From an uncultured Pelagibacteraceae bacterium (GTDB lineage Bacteria > Pseudomonadota > Alphaproteobacteria > Pelagibacterales > Pelagibacteraceae), in NCBI GenBank assembly GCA_902615435.1, contig CACMOZ010000004.1:54691-118690 (forward strand): a stretch of 64,000 nucleotides of DNA. Direction: 5' to 3'. Both the position numbers and the translations under genes were made by a program. Below the pieces are notes generated by a model. That model saw nothing but the letters and a program-made list of their open reading frames with translations. It did no database searches and was not told the DNA's origin. Positions 35,403 to 43,699 of this stretch are shown in pieces. Positions within the stretch are counted from its first letter, which is position 1. Each line of letters opens with the position of its first letter.

Positions 35403-35726
35403 TTATTTTCCTGGCTCTTTGTATGATGAAGCCATTTTCTGAGCAGTTTTAGCTATCTCATTTAGATCTACATCTTCTAAAATTGTAAAATCTGAAACAG
35501 CACCACTAGAAACAGCAACCATTGCAGCTGCAGCAGCTTGTTCAAAAGTTCCCTCAATCACTGCCATAAAATCATATTTTCCTCTTAGGCCTGAGTATTG
35601 AGTTACTTTAGCTCCCACAGAAGCAGCAAGTGCAGATGTAGCAGCTTTTCTGTCTGTAGACGGATTGCTTACAAATCCTCCAAGACCTTTAGCTGTGTAA
35701 CATCCAAGTGTATAAAATTTTGCCAT
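35403..35726 (-). CDS. GYD-domain protein
   Basis: A 107-residue GYD-family protein (ferredoxin-like, dimeric alpha-beta barrel). The namesake-type motif is LRGKYDFMAVIEG near residue 48, followed by the usual Ala-rich helix. A very strong Shine-Dalgarno (AAAAAGGAGGTAAC) precedes the ATG. It is a paralogue of the next gene. Function unknown; last gene of the small-protein operon at 38083-35403. Confidence 0.8.
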   Translation of the reverse strand: MAKFYTLGCYTAKGLGGFVSNPSTDRKAATSALAASVGAKVTQYSGLRGKYDFMAVIEGTFEQAAAAAMVAVSSGAVSDFTILEDVDLNEIAKTAQKMASSYKEPGK

Positions 35727-35744
35727 TGTTACCTCCTTTTTCTT

Positions 35745-36065
35745 TTATTGACCCGGAGCCTTATAAGACATTTTTGAAGCTTTTGTTGTAGCCTTAGCAA
35801 AATCTATAGCTTCAAGTGCTGATAAGTTTTTTACAGCTCCAGTTGACTCTACAACTAATTTGACAGCAGCAAAATCATCAAAACTAGGAAGATCTGCAAC
35901 TACACAAAAATCATATGAGCCTCTTACAATATCCATAGTGTGTAATGTTCCACCCACACCTTTAACGAGTTTTTCAACCACTGCTTTTCTGTCACTATTT
36001 GGATCTTTTAAAAAACCTTGAAAGGCTTTCTCGGTATAGTTTCCCATAATGTACATCTTTGCCAT
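35745..36065 (-). CDS. GYD-domain protein, second copy
   Basis: A 106-residue paralogue of the preceding GYD protein with the same N-terminal plan (MAKMYIMGNYTEKAFQGFLK, then a DPNSDRKA block) and the motif IVRGSYDFCVVADLP near residue 45. Both end in SYK(E/A)PG-like tails, which shows recent duplication. A clear AGAAAGGAGAAAT ribosome site precedes it. The two may form a heterodimer; function unknown. Confidence 0.8.
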   Translation of the reverse strand: MAKMYIMGNYTEKAFQGFLKDPNSDRKAVVEKLVKGVGGTLHTMDIVRGSYDFCVVADLPSFDDFAAVKLVVESTGAVKNLSALEAIDFAKATTKASKMSYKAPGQ

Positions 36066-36080
36066 ATTATTTCTCCTTTC

Positions 36081-36374
36081 TTATTTCTCGATCACAACTG
36101 TTCCAGAGTGAGGATCTGTTACTCCTAAATCTGATGACAGCTCTTCTAAAGTGTGCCGAAGCGTATCCAAAAATGCAATCATTTTTGGTCTTGCTGTAGC
36201 AATATCATCTTCAGAATTCCATTCACCTATCATAAAAAATTCATTAGGTTTCGTTTCAACGTATTTCGCTGAGATTTGACCATCAAACTTTGGCATCTCA
36301 TCTATTTTTTTCAAATATTCTTCTCTGCTAGATGATTTCACTTTACATCTAACAATATTCATAAACTTTGCCAT
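36081..36374 (-). CDS. antibiotic biosynthesis monooxygenase (ABM)-like ferredoxin-fold protein
   Basis: A 97-residue protein: MNIVRCKVKSSSREEYLKKI, then EFFMIGEWNSEDDIATARPKMI near residue 46, the alternation and the Gly-Glu-Trp turn seen in ABM-type dimeric alpha-beta barrels. No metal or heme residues can be assigned. It lies 7-16 bp from its neighbours in the operon, with an AAGGAGAT ribosome site. Confidence 0.65.
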   Translation of the reverse strand: MAKFMNIVRCKVKSSSREEYLKKIDEMPKFDGQISAKYVETKPNEFFMIGEWNSEDDIATARPKMIAFLDTLRHTLEELSSDLGVTDPHSGTVVIEK

Positions 36375-36382
36375 GTATCTCC

Positions 36383-36799
36383 TTAAACGTAAATTTTATC
36401 TGCTAAACCGTAACAAAGAATAGCACTGATAATAACAAGAGCGAGTGGAGCATATATTCCATCGTTTCTAGTTTTTTTAGTTAAACCTGTTTTATCAATC
36501 TTTAATGTATAAAAATTTACAACTAATATCGAAACATTCATTATAAAAACTAAGTTAAAGAAAGCCCAAGTAGCCTCTACGCCGCCTGATCTGATAAAAG
36601 CTATATATATTGCCATTAAAACAGTAGCGATCATGAATGAGCCTGCAAATCTCGTAATCAAGGTAGCAGTTTTATCAACTCCTCTACCCTTTAGAAATTT
36701 TTTAGTATCAAAGACTAATTGGTAAGCGTAACTACCAACTATAATAAAATGTGCTAAGTAAATTATTAAATAAAATGCGTTTCCAAATTTATCGATCAT
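36383..36799 (-). CDS. small integral membrane protein with four predicted spans
   Basis: A 138-residue protein from the ATG at 36799 (MIDKFGNAFYLIIYLAHFII); this start has an AGGA ribosome site and leaves a 7-bp gap to the upstream gene, while a longer reading would overlap it. Hydrophobic spans lie near residues 8-28, 52-70, 80-98 and 118-136, with a Lys-rich loop (KIDKTGLTKKTRND) before the last. It is the only membrane protein in the ferredoxin-fold operon and may anchor the complex. No family recognised. Confidence 0.68.
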   Translation of the reverse strand: MIDKFGNAFYLIIYLAHFIIVGSYAYQLVFDTKKFLKGRGVDKTATLITRFAGSFMIATVLMAIYIAFIRSGGVEATWAFFNLVFIMNVSILVVNFYTLKIDKTGLTKKTRNDGIYAPLALVIISAILCYGLADKIYV

Positions 36800-36806
36800 A
36801 AATATC

Positions 36807-37094
36807 CTATGCGTTATAGTCCATGACTTGATCGGTGCACTCAACAAACTTATGAGGAGTGAAAAAATCATTCATTTGACCTAGTTGATTAATAATTGCC
36901 TGCTCATCTTTTCCTTTCCACCAACAATACATTTCCATCGTGTCTCCTGGTGTATTCCAAGTCATTTGACAAGCAGCATTGTCACTTTTCATGCTCTTAA
37001 CAATATCTTCCATCTTCATAGAAGCCACTGTATCAGTAAATTTTTTTTTCATTTCAGCAGACTTAAAAGTATGCGTTACCATATAGTTTTTCAT
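36807..37094 (-). CDS. small ferredoxin-fold protein (DABB-like), unknown function
   Basis: A 95-residue protein (MKNYMVTHTFKSAEMKKKF start; MEMYCWWKGKDEQAIINQL near residue 53). Its beta-alpha-beta alternation and length resemble DUF3303/DUF4242-type dimeric barrels, but no signature fixes the family. It has two Cys residues (near 42 and 57) plus one near 85. An AAAGGAGGAAAA ribosome site makes strong translation likely. Context: fifth of seven small genes. Confidence 0.6.
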   Translation of the reverse strand: MKNYMVTHTFKSAEMKKKFTDTVASMKMEDIVKSMKSDNAACQMTWNTPGDTMEMYCWWKGKDEQAIINQLGQMNDFFTPHKFVECTDQVMDYNA

Positions 37095-37104
37095 TTTTCC
37101 TCCT

Positions 37105-37395
37105 TTATAGATTTATTTTTGATAGCTCATATAACTGAGCACTATCTACACACTCGGAATAAATCGCTTTAGCTGTAGGGTTGTTCCCAGTTACAAACTC
37201 TTTCATCCCAGCTTCGTTATGAACATTAACTTTAAATAACATTCCGCTTTTATCAGGAATCATAGCCCCGACGGTTTTTTCTGGGTAAGCAACACTCTTT
37301 CTAACGCCCATACCTTCATCTGATTGCATCCAGTTAGTAAAAGTTTCTAATTTGCCCTCTTTAAATTTAAGATGTACTAACATTTCTTTTTCCAT
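37105..37395 (-). CDS. small ferredoxin-fold-like protein, unknown function
   Basis: A 96-residue protein with LVHLKFKEGKLETFTNWMQ at the start and MLFKVNVHNEAGMKEFVTG in the middle, consistent with a beta-alpha-beta-beta-alpha barrel of the ABM/DABB class. I do not recognise a family. It follows the DUF1330 gene closely in the same operon and has an AAAAGGAAA ribosome site. Confidence 0.58.
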   Translation of the reverse strand: MEKEMLVHLKFKEGKLETFTNWMQSDEGMGVRKSVAYPEKTVGAMIPDKSGMLFKVNVHNEAGMKEFVTGNNPTAKAIYSECVDSAQLYELSKINL

Positions 37396-37409
37396 TTTTT
37401 TCCTTTTAT

Positions 37410-37697
37410 TTAAATTCCTTTTATTATAATTCCATTAGCTACTGAGTTTGCTAATCGAATGGGTTTTACTGGCTTATATTCCTCAGAGTCATACCACTCT
37501 AAAGCTTTTTCATAAGTTGGAAATTTAATTACTACTGTTCTAGGATATTTCCACTCACCATCAATGACTTTGTACTCCCCAGCACGTACAAGATATTCTC
37601 CTCCAAATTTTTGAACCGTAGGTAATACCTTGCCAACATACTCTTTATAAGCTTCGGGATTTTTAACGTCTATATTTGCTATAACGTATCCACTCAT
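37410..37697 (-). CDS. DUF1330 family protein
   Basis: A 95-residue DUF1330 protein: GYVIANIDVKNPEAYKEYV start, then GGEYLVRAGEYKVIDGEW near residue 33 and VVIKFPTYEKALEWYDSEEY near 55, which are the family hallmarks. DUF1330 is another dimeric alpha-beta barrel group without settled function. It lies 2 bp from the exported protein that leads the operon. Confidence 0.85.
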   Translation of the reverse strand: MSGYVIANIDVKNPEAYKEYVGKVLPTVQKFGGEYLVRAGEYKVIDGEWKYPRTVVIKFPTYEKALEWYDSEEYKPVKPIRLANSVANGIIIKGI

Positions 37698-37699
37698 AT

Positions 37700-38083
37700 C
37701 TAGCCCGCGTAAATTGTTCTGGATAGTTTCTCAATTTTTTCCTCTGAACCTTTAATTTGCTTATAAATAAATTTATTACACACACCATTTTTAGCTTTAT
37801 CAAAAGGCTTTCCATAAACTTTGTCCACATAAACATTCATGCCTTTGTTCATCTCCTCATCCTTAACACCTTCAGATGTAAGGTATTCTCTAATTACCTT
37901 TACTGAAGCTAAAGCTAATTCCATATTTTTAACTTCAATAGTATCAGCAGGTAAAACAGCGGTCGCACTGTAGTGACCTAAACACTCTATTGTTTTTTCT
38001 TTTTGAGCTTTTGTAATGTGGCCTGCTGCAAAGACTGAGCCGAAATATAAGAAAGCTATCAAAATTGATAATTTAATTTTCAT
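37700..38083 (-). CDS. exported protein of unknown function
   Basis: A 127-residue protein with a signal peptide (MKIKLSILIAFLYFGSVFA, cleavage near residue 20) and a helical mature part with two Cys (IECLGHYS near 34 and GVCNKFIYK near 104) that could be disulfide-linked. First gene of the seven small-protein operon. No family recognised; a size and Cys pattern similar to the exported protein at 32359 is visible but may be chance. Confidence 0.65.
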   Translation of the reverse strand: MKIKLSILIAFLYFGSVFAAGHITKAQKEKTIECLGHYSATAVLPADTIEVKNMELALASVKVIREYLTSEGVKDEEMNKGMNVYVDKVYGKPFDKAKNGVCNKFIYKQIKGSEEKIEKLSRTIYAG

Positions 38084-38168
38084 AATAAATCTTATTCAAT
38101 ATTCTTATAAATTAACTATGTTAAAATTTTATTTCAGGTATGCAATTTGTCTACAACCAGAAGAAGAA

Positions 38169-39173
38169 CTAAGGAATAAGAATGATTTTAGGGGCAACAC
38201 AAGTACCATTATGGATTTCTTGAAATGCATCTGAACCTTTTTTAAGATCTCGATACTCTATCCATCCTAAATCACCTAATTTTTTGTCTTTTAAAATTAC
38301 TAAACTATTTTTAAAGTCATCATTTGTGTAACAGTAAGTTCCAACTAATGTTACTTCTTGGATTGTAAGTTTTTTAAAATTAAAAGTTCCAGAAGATTGG
38401 GTTAAACCTATATGAACTATAGTGCCTCCGGGCGCTATTGAATTAATCGCTTGATGTCTAGTGATCTCTAATCCTACAGACTCTAATATTAAATCAAAAT
38501 GATTTTCTTTAATAGATTTATCATCTGGTGCAACAAAACTTGCTTCAAGATATTTTCCACATTCGTCTAATCTTTTTTTATTAGGATCAGACATGATTAT
38601 ATTACTAGAATTTTTCTCTTTATTTAGCACTAGACCACAAAGCAAACCTATAGCCCCTGCACCTTGAATTAAAATTTTACACTTTGATAAAGGTTTTTTT
38701 AAATTTACTTCAGCTAATAAAACTGCATGTAAAGCAACAGCAGTAGGTTCAGCTAATGCAGCTTCTTTCATATTTAAACCTTTTGGAACCTCAAAAATAT
38801 TTTGCTCTGGAACAGAAACTAATTCTGCTAAACCCCCATCTCTTTTTGAAGGAGTGCTCATTCCAATCATTGTTCTTTGCGGGCACAGATGTTCTCTTTT
38901 ATTTTTGCAATAATCACAGTTCTCACAACTAATAAGTGGATTGATTACAACTTCTTTATTTTTAAATTTTCCGTCTAAACTTGTTCCGCTAAACTCGTGA
39001 CCTAATATAAGTGGTGGAATTCTTCTTTCATCTTTGCCGTGGTAAGCATGCATATCTGAACCACAGATACCTGATGCATGAACTTTTACTAATGCCTCGC
39101 CAGGTTTTTTAATTGGATCTTTTTCTTCTCTGTAAACTATTTTTTCTGTACCAGTGTAAACTAAAGCATGCAT
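38169..39173 (-). CDS. zinc-containing alcohol dehydrogenase, possible DHPS 2-dehydrogenase
   Basis: A 334-residue MDR enzyme. The catalytic zinc ligands lie in GICGSDMHAYHG (Cys near residue 37) and LGHEFSG near 57; the structural zinc loop CENCDYCKNKREHLC is near 83. The NAD-binding ILIQGAGAIGLLCGL is near 161. Related enzymes oxidise polyols, threonine or sugar alcohols. It overlaps the HpsN-like gene by 1 bp, so it may supply the enantiomer-converting DHPS dehydrogenase (HpsO/HpsP role), but this is inferred from position only. Confidence 0.78.
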   Translation of the reverse strand: MHALVYTGTEKIVYREEKDPIKKPGEALVKVHASGICGSDMHAYHGKDERRIPPLILGHEFSGTSLDGKFKNKEVVINPLISCENCDYCKNKREHLCPQRTMIGMSTPSKRDGGLAELVSVPEQNIFEVPKGLNMKEAALAEPTAVALHAVLLAEVNLKKPLSKCKILIQGAGAIGLLCGLVLNKEKNSSNIIMSDPNKKRLDECGKYLEASFVAPDDKSIKENHFDLILESVGLEITRHQAINSIAPGGTIVHIGLTQSSGTFNFKKLTIQEVTLVGTYCYTNDDFKNSLVILKDKKLGDLGWIEYRDLKKGSDAFQEIHNGTCVAPKIILIP

Positions 39174-40459
39174 TAATTAGAAAAACCGTATTTTCTTAAT
39201 CTCACATCTCCAGTTCTAGCGTGAGCTTCCATTCCCTCGTATCTTGAAAGTCTAGCAGCAGCTGCTCCTACTTCCTTCGTCGACTCTTTTGTCATTCTTT
39301 GAAAGCTTAATGTCTTTATAAATTTTCCTACAAATAAACCACCTGTATATTTTCCAGCCCCTTTTGTTGGTAATATATGATTAGTCCCTGAACATTTATC
39401 ACCGTAAGCAACAGTAGTTTCTTCTCCAATAAATAATGATCCATAATTTTTAAGTCTTTTATGAAACCAATCTAAATTTTTTGTTTGAACTTCTAAGTGT
39501 TCTGGAGCGTATTCGTCACTTATCTGAACCATTTCTTCATCAGTGTCACATAGAATAACTTCTCCGTAATCTTTCCATGCGGCTTCAGCACTTTTTCTTG
39601 GTAATTCAGGAAGTTCTTTGATCAATTCTGGTACTCTTTTTAAAACTTTGTCTGCTAAATCTTTGCTTGTAGTGTAAAGCCAAGCTGGTGAGTTATAACC
39701 ATGCTCTGCTTGTCCAACTAAGTCAACTGCAACAATTTCAGGATCAGCATTTTCATCAGCTATTATTGCTATCTCTGTTGGTCCAGCAAATAAATCAATC
39801 CCTACTCTTCCAAATAAAATTCTCTTAGCCTCCGCAACAAATTGATTACCAGGACCGACTAACATGTCAGCTGGAGCATTTTTAAATAATCCATAAGTCA
39901 TTGCTGCAATAGCTGGAATACCACCTAAATTCATTATTACATCAGCTCCACATAAATTCGCGGTATAAACTATAGTTGGATGAGCTCCGACATTAGGCTT
40001 AGGCGGGCTACATGCAATAATGTTTTTAACACCAGCTACTTTTGCTGTAGTAACACTCATAACAGCTGAAGCAATGTGAGCAAATCTTCCTCCCGGAATA
40101 TAACAGCCTGCAGTATTAACTGGTACAAGTTTTTGTCCCGCATATAAACCTTTTGATAATTCTATTTCAAAATCATTACCGTAATTTTTTAATTGTGCTT
40201 CTGCAAATTTTCGAACTCTATCATGAGCAAACTTTACATCATCTTTAGTTTTTTGATCTATGGATTTATTTATTTCCTCAATTCTTTCTTTCGAGACAAT
40301 TATATCTCCTTCATATTTATCAAATTTTTTTGTTAGCTCTTTACATCCAGTTTCTTTAGATGTTTCTAAATCTTTAAGAAGTGTTTGAACAATTTCTCTA
40401 GTTTTTGCATCATCTGTAGATGCTGTTTTAGGTGCTTTCTTTAAATATTTAATTGCCAT
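39173..40459 (-). CDS. hpsN: HisD-family dehydrogenase, probable sulfopropanediol 3-dehydrogenase (HpsN-like)
   Basis: A 428-residue histidinol-dehydrogenase homologue. The block GPTEIAIIADENADPEIVA is near residue 228, the zinc Gln and His lie in VGQAEHGYNSPAW near 252, and EHLEVQTKN near 325 and HILPTKGAGKYTGG near 360 hold the catalytic Glu-His region. No other his genes are present; the gene sits with a TRAP transporter, Zn-ADH and (elsewhere) SuyAB. HpsN oxidises (R)-2,3-dihydroxypropane-1-sulfonate to sulfolactate and is a HisD paralogue, which fits. I start at the ATG 40459 (MAIKYLKKAPKTA); it overlaps the permease gene by 11 bp. Confidence 0.8.
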   Translation of the reverse strand: MAIKYLKKAPKTASTDDAKTREIVQTLLKDLETSKETGCKELTKKFDKYEGDIIVSKERIEEINKSIDQKTKDDVKFAHDRVRKFAEAQLKNYGNDFEIELSKGLYAGQKLVPVNTAGCYIPGGRFAHIASAVMSVTTAKVAGVKNIIACSPPKPNVGAHPTIVYTANLCGADVIMNLGGIPAIAAMTYGLFKNAPADMLVGPGNQFVAEAKRILFGRVGIDLFAGPTEIAIIADENADPEIVAVDLVGQAEHGYNSPAWLYTTSKDLADKVLKRVPELIKELPELPRKSAEAAWKDYGEVILCDTDEEMVQISDEYAPEHLEVQTKNLDWFHKRLKNYGSLFIGEETTVAYGDKCSGTNHILPTKGAGKYTGGLFVGKFIKTLSFQRMTKESTKEVGAAAARLSRYEGMEAHARTGDVRLRKYGFSN

Positions 40460-41783
40460 ATAAAAGTGTCGGTAACCACAATGCAATTTGTGGAAATATA
40501 ACTATTAATATTAATCCAATTAATTGTAAAACCATAAATTGCATCATTCCAAAATATATATCTTTTAAATCCCACTCAGGCACAACACCCTTTAAAAAAT
40601 AAGCTGATAAAGCGACGGGCGGTGAAAGCCAACAGGTCTGCAGATTGACAGCAACAAGAATTGCAAACCAAGTTAGGTTAAAACCAAGAGCTTCAACTAA
40701 TGGCAAAATAATTGGAATTATAATCATAACTATTGGAACCCATTCTAAAGGCCAACCAAGTAAGAAAATCATCACCATGATCATTGCTAAAATTAAGTAC
40801 TTATTCATCTCTAGCCCAAGTAAAAACTCAGTTAATAAAGTAGGTGTACCTAATCTAGCAAATACAGCTCCGAAGAAGTTTGAAGCAGCTACTAGAACCA
40901 TTATAAGAGCTGTTATTTCTAAAGTTTTAACAAGGGCCTCTTGTAATTTAGGAAAAGTTAATTTTTTATAAGCGAGTGATAATAAAAGTGCACCCATTGC
41001 TCCACACCCCGCAGCCTCCGTAGGTGTTGCAAAACCTAATAATATACTTCCAAGCGCAGCAAAAACTAATGCTGCTGGTGGAACAAGCCCTAATAAAAAT
41101 TCTACCCAAACTTTTTTCATACTAGTTGGTCTCATCTCTACTGGTAATGGTGGACCTAATTTTGGATCCAACATACATCTAATTGTTGTGTATGCCGCAA
41201 ACAACGAAGCTAAAAGTATTCCGGGTAGTATTGCTGCAGCAAATAAATCTATAACAGGAATTTCCATGATTGGTCCCATCACAACAAGCATAATGCTTGG
41301 AGGAATTAAAATTCCTAAAGTACCACCTGCCGTAATTGTTCCCGCAGCAAGCTGAACATTATAACTAGATCTATTCATAGATTTAGCGGCCATAATTCCT
41401 AAAATTGTTACCGAAGCTCCAACTATTCCTGTCGCTGCAGCAAAGATCACAGAAACAAATAAAACTGCGTAATAAAGTGAGCCTCTAACTCTGGCTAACA
41501 TAAGTTGAAACGCTGAGAACAACCTTTCCATCAAACCAGCTTGCTCCATCATAATCCCCATGAAGACAAAGAGCGGTACGGCGGCGAGGGTTTGTTCGGT
41601 CATGACCATCGAAAATTGTAAGGTCATTAAATAGAAAACTAGTTTACCAAATCCTAGATATCCAAATACGAAACCTAAAAAAATTAAAGTAAAAGATATT
41701 GGAAATCCAACAAAGATAGCAAAAAGCATTACTCCAACTAAAATGATGCCTAATACCGCTGGATCGATCAATTCTGCTATCAT
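40449..41783 (-). CDS. TRAP transporter large permease (DctM family)
   Basis: A 444-residue, about 12-span membrane protein. FVFMGIMMEQAGLMERLF near residue 67, the GTLGILIPPSIMLVVMGPI block near 150 and GCGAMGALLLSLAYK near 255 are typical of DctM. It starts at the ATG 41783, overlapping the small permease by ATGA. It would carry the ligand of the DctP protein at 42464 using a sodium gradient. The HpsN-like partner suggests DHPS as substrate. Confidence 0.9.
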   Translation of the reverse strand: MIAELIDPAVLGIILVGVMLFAIFVGFPISFTLIFLGFVFGYLGFGKLVFYLMTLQFSMVMTEQTLAAVPLFVFMGIMMEQAGLMERLFSAFQLMLARVRGSLYYAVLFVSVIFAAATGIVGASVTILGIMAAKSMNRSSYNVQLAAGTITAGGTLGILIPPSIMLVVMGPIMEIPVIDLFAAAILPGILLASLFAAYTTIRCMLDPKLGPPLPVEMRPTSMKKVWVEFLLGLVPPAALVFAALGSILLGFATPTEAAGCGAMGALLLSLAYKKLTFPKLQEALVKTLEITALIMVLVAASNFFGAVFARLGTPTLLTEFLLGLEMNKYLILAMIMVMIFLLGWPLEWVPIVMIIIPIILPLVEALGFNLTWFAILVAVNLQTCWLSPPVALSAYFLKGVVPEWDLKDIYFGMMQFMVLQLIGLILIVIFPQIALWLPTLLYGN

Positions 41784-42397
41784 TTTTTTTCTTCTCCAGG
41801 CCACTCACCTTTTTTTGCAGCCCAATAGCTTTTAAGTAATTCTGATACGCCTTGAATTAAAAGAAATATTATACCTATCAATAAACATGTTTTTATAGGC
41901 CACATAAATGGCATCCAAGTTGTATCCATTCCTCTTTCACCTCTTCGAATTGACTCTTCGACATATCCTATAGTCATGTAAAGAAAGACTATTAATCCTG
42001 GAAAATAAAATAAAATATATAACCAAAAATCTACAAGACCTTGATTTTTAGTTTTAAAATTTCTGTATAAAAAATCTGCTCTTATGTGAACTCCTTTGGA
42101 TAGAGCGTACCCTGCTCCTAACATAAATAAAGCCCCATATAAGAATCTACTCATATCGTAAGCCCAAATTGTTGGAGCTAAAAATAATTTTCTCATAATA
42201 ACTTCATAAGTCATCGCTAAAATTAAAGGCATAAGGATCCAACAAACTACATTACCAACACGTTTGCTGAATTTATCTATTGAAGTAATAGTGTTCGCCA
42301 TCCAATTTGGCATATCGGCCGGCATTTTACCTGAGCCGCCGCGTCTTTCCGCAATCATTTCATCTGAAATGTCTATTTTTGGTGGCTTGTCATTCAT
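41780..42397 (-). CDS. TRAP transporter small permease (DctQ family)
   Basis: A 205-residue protein with about 40 cytosolic N-terminal residues and four membrane spans; GNVVCWILMPLILAMTYEVIMRK near residue 47 and YGALFMLGAGYALSKGVHIRADFLY near 87 are the DctQ-type blocks. It forms the inner-membrane complex with DctM. It follows a terminator-like hairpin after dctP. Confidence 0.88.
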   Translation of the reverse strand: MNDKPPKIDISDEMIAERRGGSGKMPADMPNWMANTITSIDKFSKRVGNVVCWILMPLILAMTYEVIMRKLFLAPTIWAYDMSRFLYGALFMLGAGYALSKGVHIRADFLYRNFKTKNQGLVDFWLYILFYFPGLIVFLYMTIGYVEESIRRGERGMDTTWMPFMWPIKTCLLIGIIFLLIQGVSELLKSYWAAKKGEWPGEEKK

Positions 42398-42408
42398 AAT
42401 CTTATCCT

Positions 42409-42442
42409 AAAAAATTAGAGCGGACTGTTAAGTCCGCTCTAA
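42409..42442 (-). terminator. rho-independent terminator or attenuator between dctP and dctQ
   Basis: Read on the minus strand, a perfect 12-bp stem (TTAGAGCGGACT / AGTCCGCTCTAA) with a TAAC loop is followed by six T. It lies 22 bp after the dctP stop and just before the dctQ ribosome site, so it should raise binding-protein output over the permeases, as after tauA. Confidence 0.88.
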
Positions 42443-42463
42443 AATATTTTAATGTTTTGCTTA

Positions 42464-43558
42464 TTACTTTAATGTCGCCGCGTGAGCCATTCCTAGCTTA
42501 GCGTTTGACATTTGAGCACCACTCCAGAATGGTACAGCAATATCAGCAAATTCTTTCATTGATTTGTAAACTTTAGCGAAGAATTTATTTTCCGCTGCGT
42601 TTTTATTCAATGTTTTCTTTGCTGCTGCCATATATTCTTTAAAGTAGTCTGTTGGAGTATCTTCTAAAATTACTCCGTGCTTAGTAGTTAACTCTCTTAA
42701 AGCTTTTCCATTTTCATAGATTCTGTAGCTTAAAGATTTAGCTAATGAAGCATTTGCAGCTACTTCAAGAGATTTTTTCTCATGAGCAGTCATTTTTTTG
42801 TAAGTTTTTCCAGTAATATAAAAGTCAGCATTTACTACTACTTGGTGTAAGCCTTGTAGGTAATAGTGTTTTAATACTTTTTGGAAACCAAATGTTAAAT
42901 CTGGTTTTGGACAACACCATTCTGCTGCATCGATAGTACCTGCTTGTAATGCTGGAAGAATATCTCCACCACCCATTGCTACAGATGCAATACCGATATC
43001 TTTATATGTTTGACCAGGAATTCCTGGAGGTGTTCTGAATTTATATTTTCTAAAATCAGCCATGTCTTTAATTGGTTTTGGAAACCAACCTAAAGCTTCT
43101 GGGCCAACTGGTTGAAGCATAAATCCTTTAATGTCTCTACCCATTTCTTTCCAAAGTTGGTCGTACAATTCTTTACCACCACCATATTGGAACCAAGATA
43201 AAAACGCTAAGTTATCTATACCTACTCCACCACCTGCTACTGGCGAACCGAACAGCATGGCAGCTGGGTGATCTCCAGACCAATAGTGTGTCCATGCGAA
43301 ACCACAATCTATTAATCCTTTATCTACCGCATCTAAAGTCTCTTTTACTCCTACAACAGCACCTGCTGGTAAGATCTCAAATTTTAAAGATCCATCAGTA
43401 AGCTCTGTTACAGTGTCAGTAAAGTCCTTTAACATTTTCACTTCATCAGCTTTAGTGTTAAGAACGGTCTGACATTTTAAAGTTTTAGCATTCGCTGAAT
43501 TCATAGAGAATCCTACAAGTACAGCTAAACCAAAAACTAAAGATAATAATTTTTTCAT
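42464..43558 (-). CDS. TRAP transporter substrate-binding protein (DctP family)
   Basis: A 364-residue periplasmic receptor with a signal peptide (cleavage near residue 24, after SANA). GVKETLDAVDKGLIDCGFAW near 69 and FRKYKFRTPPGIPGQTYKDIG near 168 are the DctP blocks, the latter with the ligand-clamping Arg; GGGDILPALQAGTIDAAEW near 197 follows. The receptor is the first gene of the operon with dctQM and the HpsN-like gene. The ligand is probably a C3 sulfonate such as DHPS, but this is read from the enzymes, not from the pocket. Confidence 0.86.
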   Translation of the reverse strand: MKKLLSLVFGLAVLVGFSMNSANAKTLKCQTVLNTKADEVKMLKDFTDTVTELTDGSLKFEILPAGAVVGVKETLDAVDKGLIDCGFAWTHYWSGDHPAAMLFGSPVAGGGVGIDNLAFLSWFQYGGGKELYDQLWKEMGRDIKGFMLQPVGPEALGWFPKPIKDMADFRKYKFRTPPGIPGQTYKDIGIASVAMGGGDILPALQAGTIDAAEWCCPKPDLTFGFQKVLKHYYLQGLHQVVVNADFYITGKTYKKMTAHEKKSLEVAANASLAKSLSYRIYENGKALRELTTKHGVILEDTPTDYFKEYMAAAKKTLNKNAAENKFFAKVYKSMKEFADIAVPFWSGAQMSNAKLGMAHAATLK

Positions 43559-43626
43559 TATTTCCCCCGTTTTGTATTAATAAAAAAAGGAATTAAACCT
43601 CTTATAAAAATCAGAGTCAAACCAAA

Positions 43627-43651
43627 CTAATTAAACCTAAGGTTGAATTAG
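43627..43651. promoter_or_regulatory. near-perfect 25-bp palindrome, candidate operator
   Basis: CTAATTAAACCT-A-AGGTTGAATTAG pairs in 11 of 12 positions around a central A. It lies in the 141-bp gap between the divergent dctP and GMC oxidoreductase genes. A second half-site, AGGTTAAATT, is at 43684-43693, just ahead of the GMC start. The form is that of a dimeric repressor site (GntR- or LysR-like); no regulator gene adjoins it. Confidence 0.6.
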
Positions 43652-43699
43652 TCATATTAGCATGTATGAGTTTTATCAAGTTTAGGTTAAATTCTATAC

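Noticed and set aside
39173..40459. Histidinol dehydrogenase of histidine biosynthesis
   Set aside because: No other his genes; it is linked to a TRAP transporter and alcohol dehydrogenase, so an HpsN-like role is preferred.
43559..43626. Riboswitch ahead of the TRAP operon
   Set aside because: No conserved aptamer-like helices are recognisable in the short AT-rich leader.
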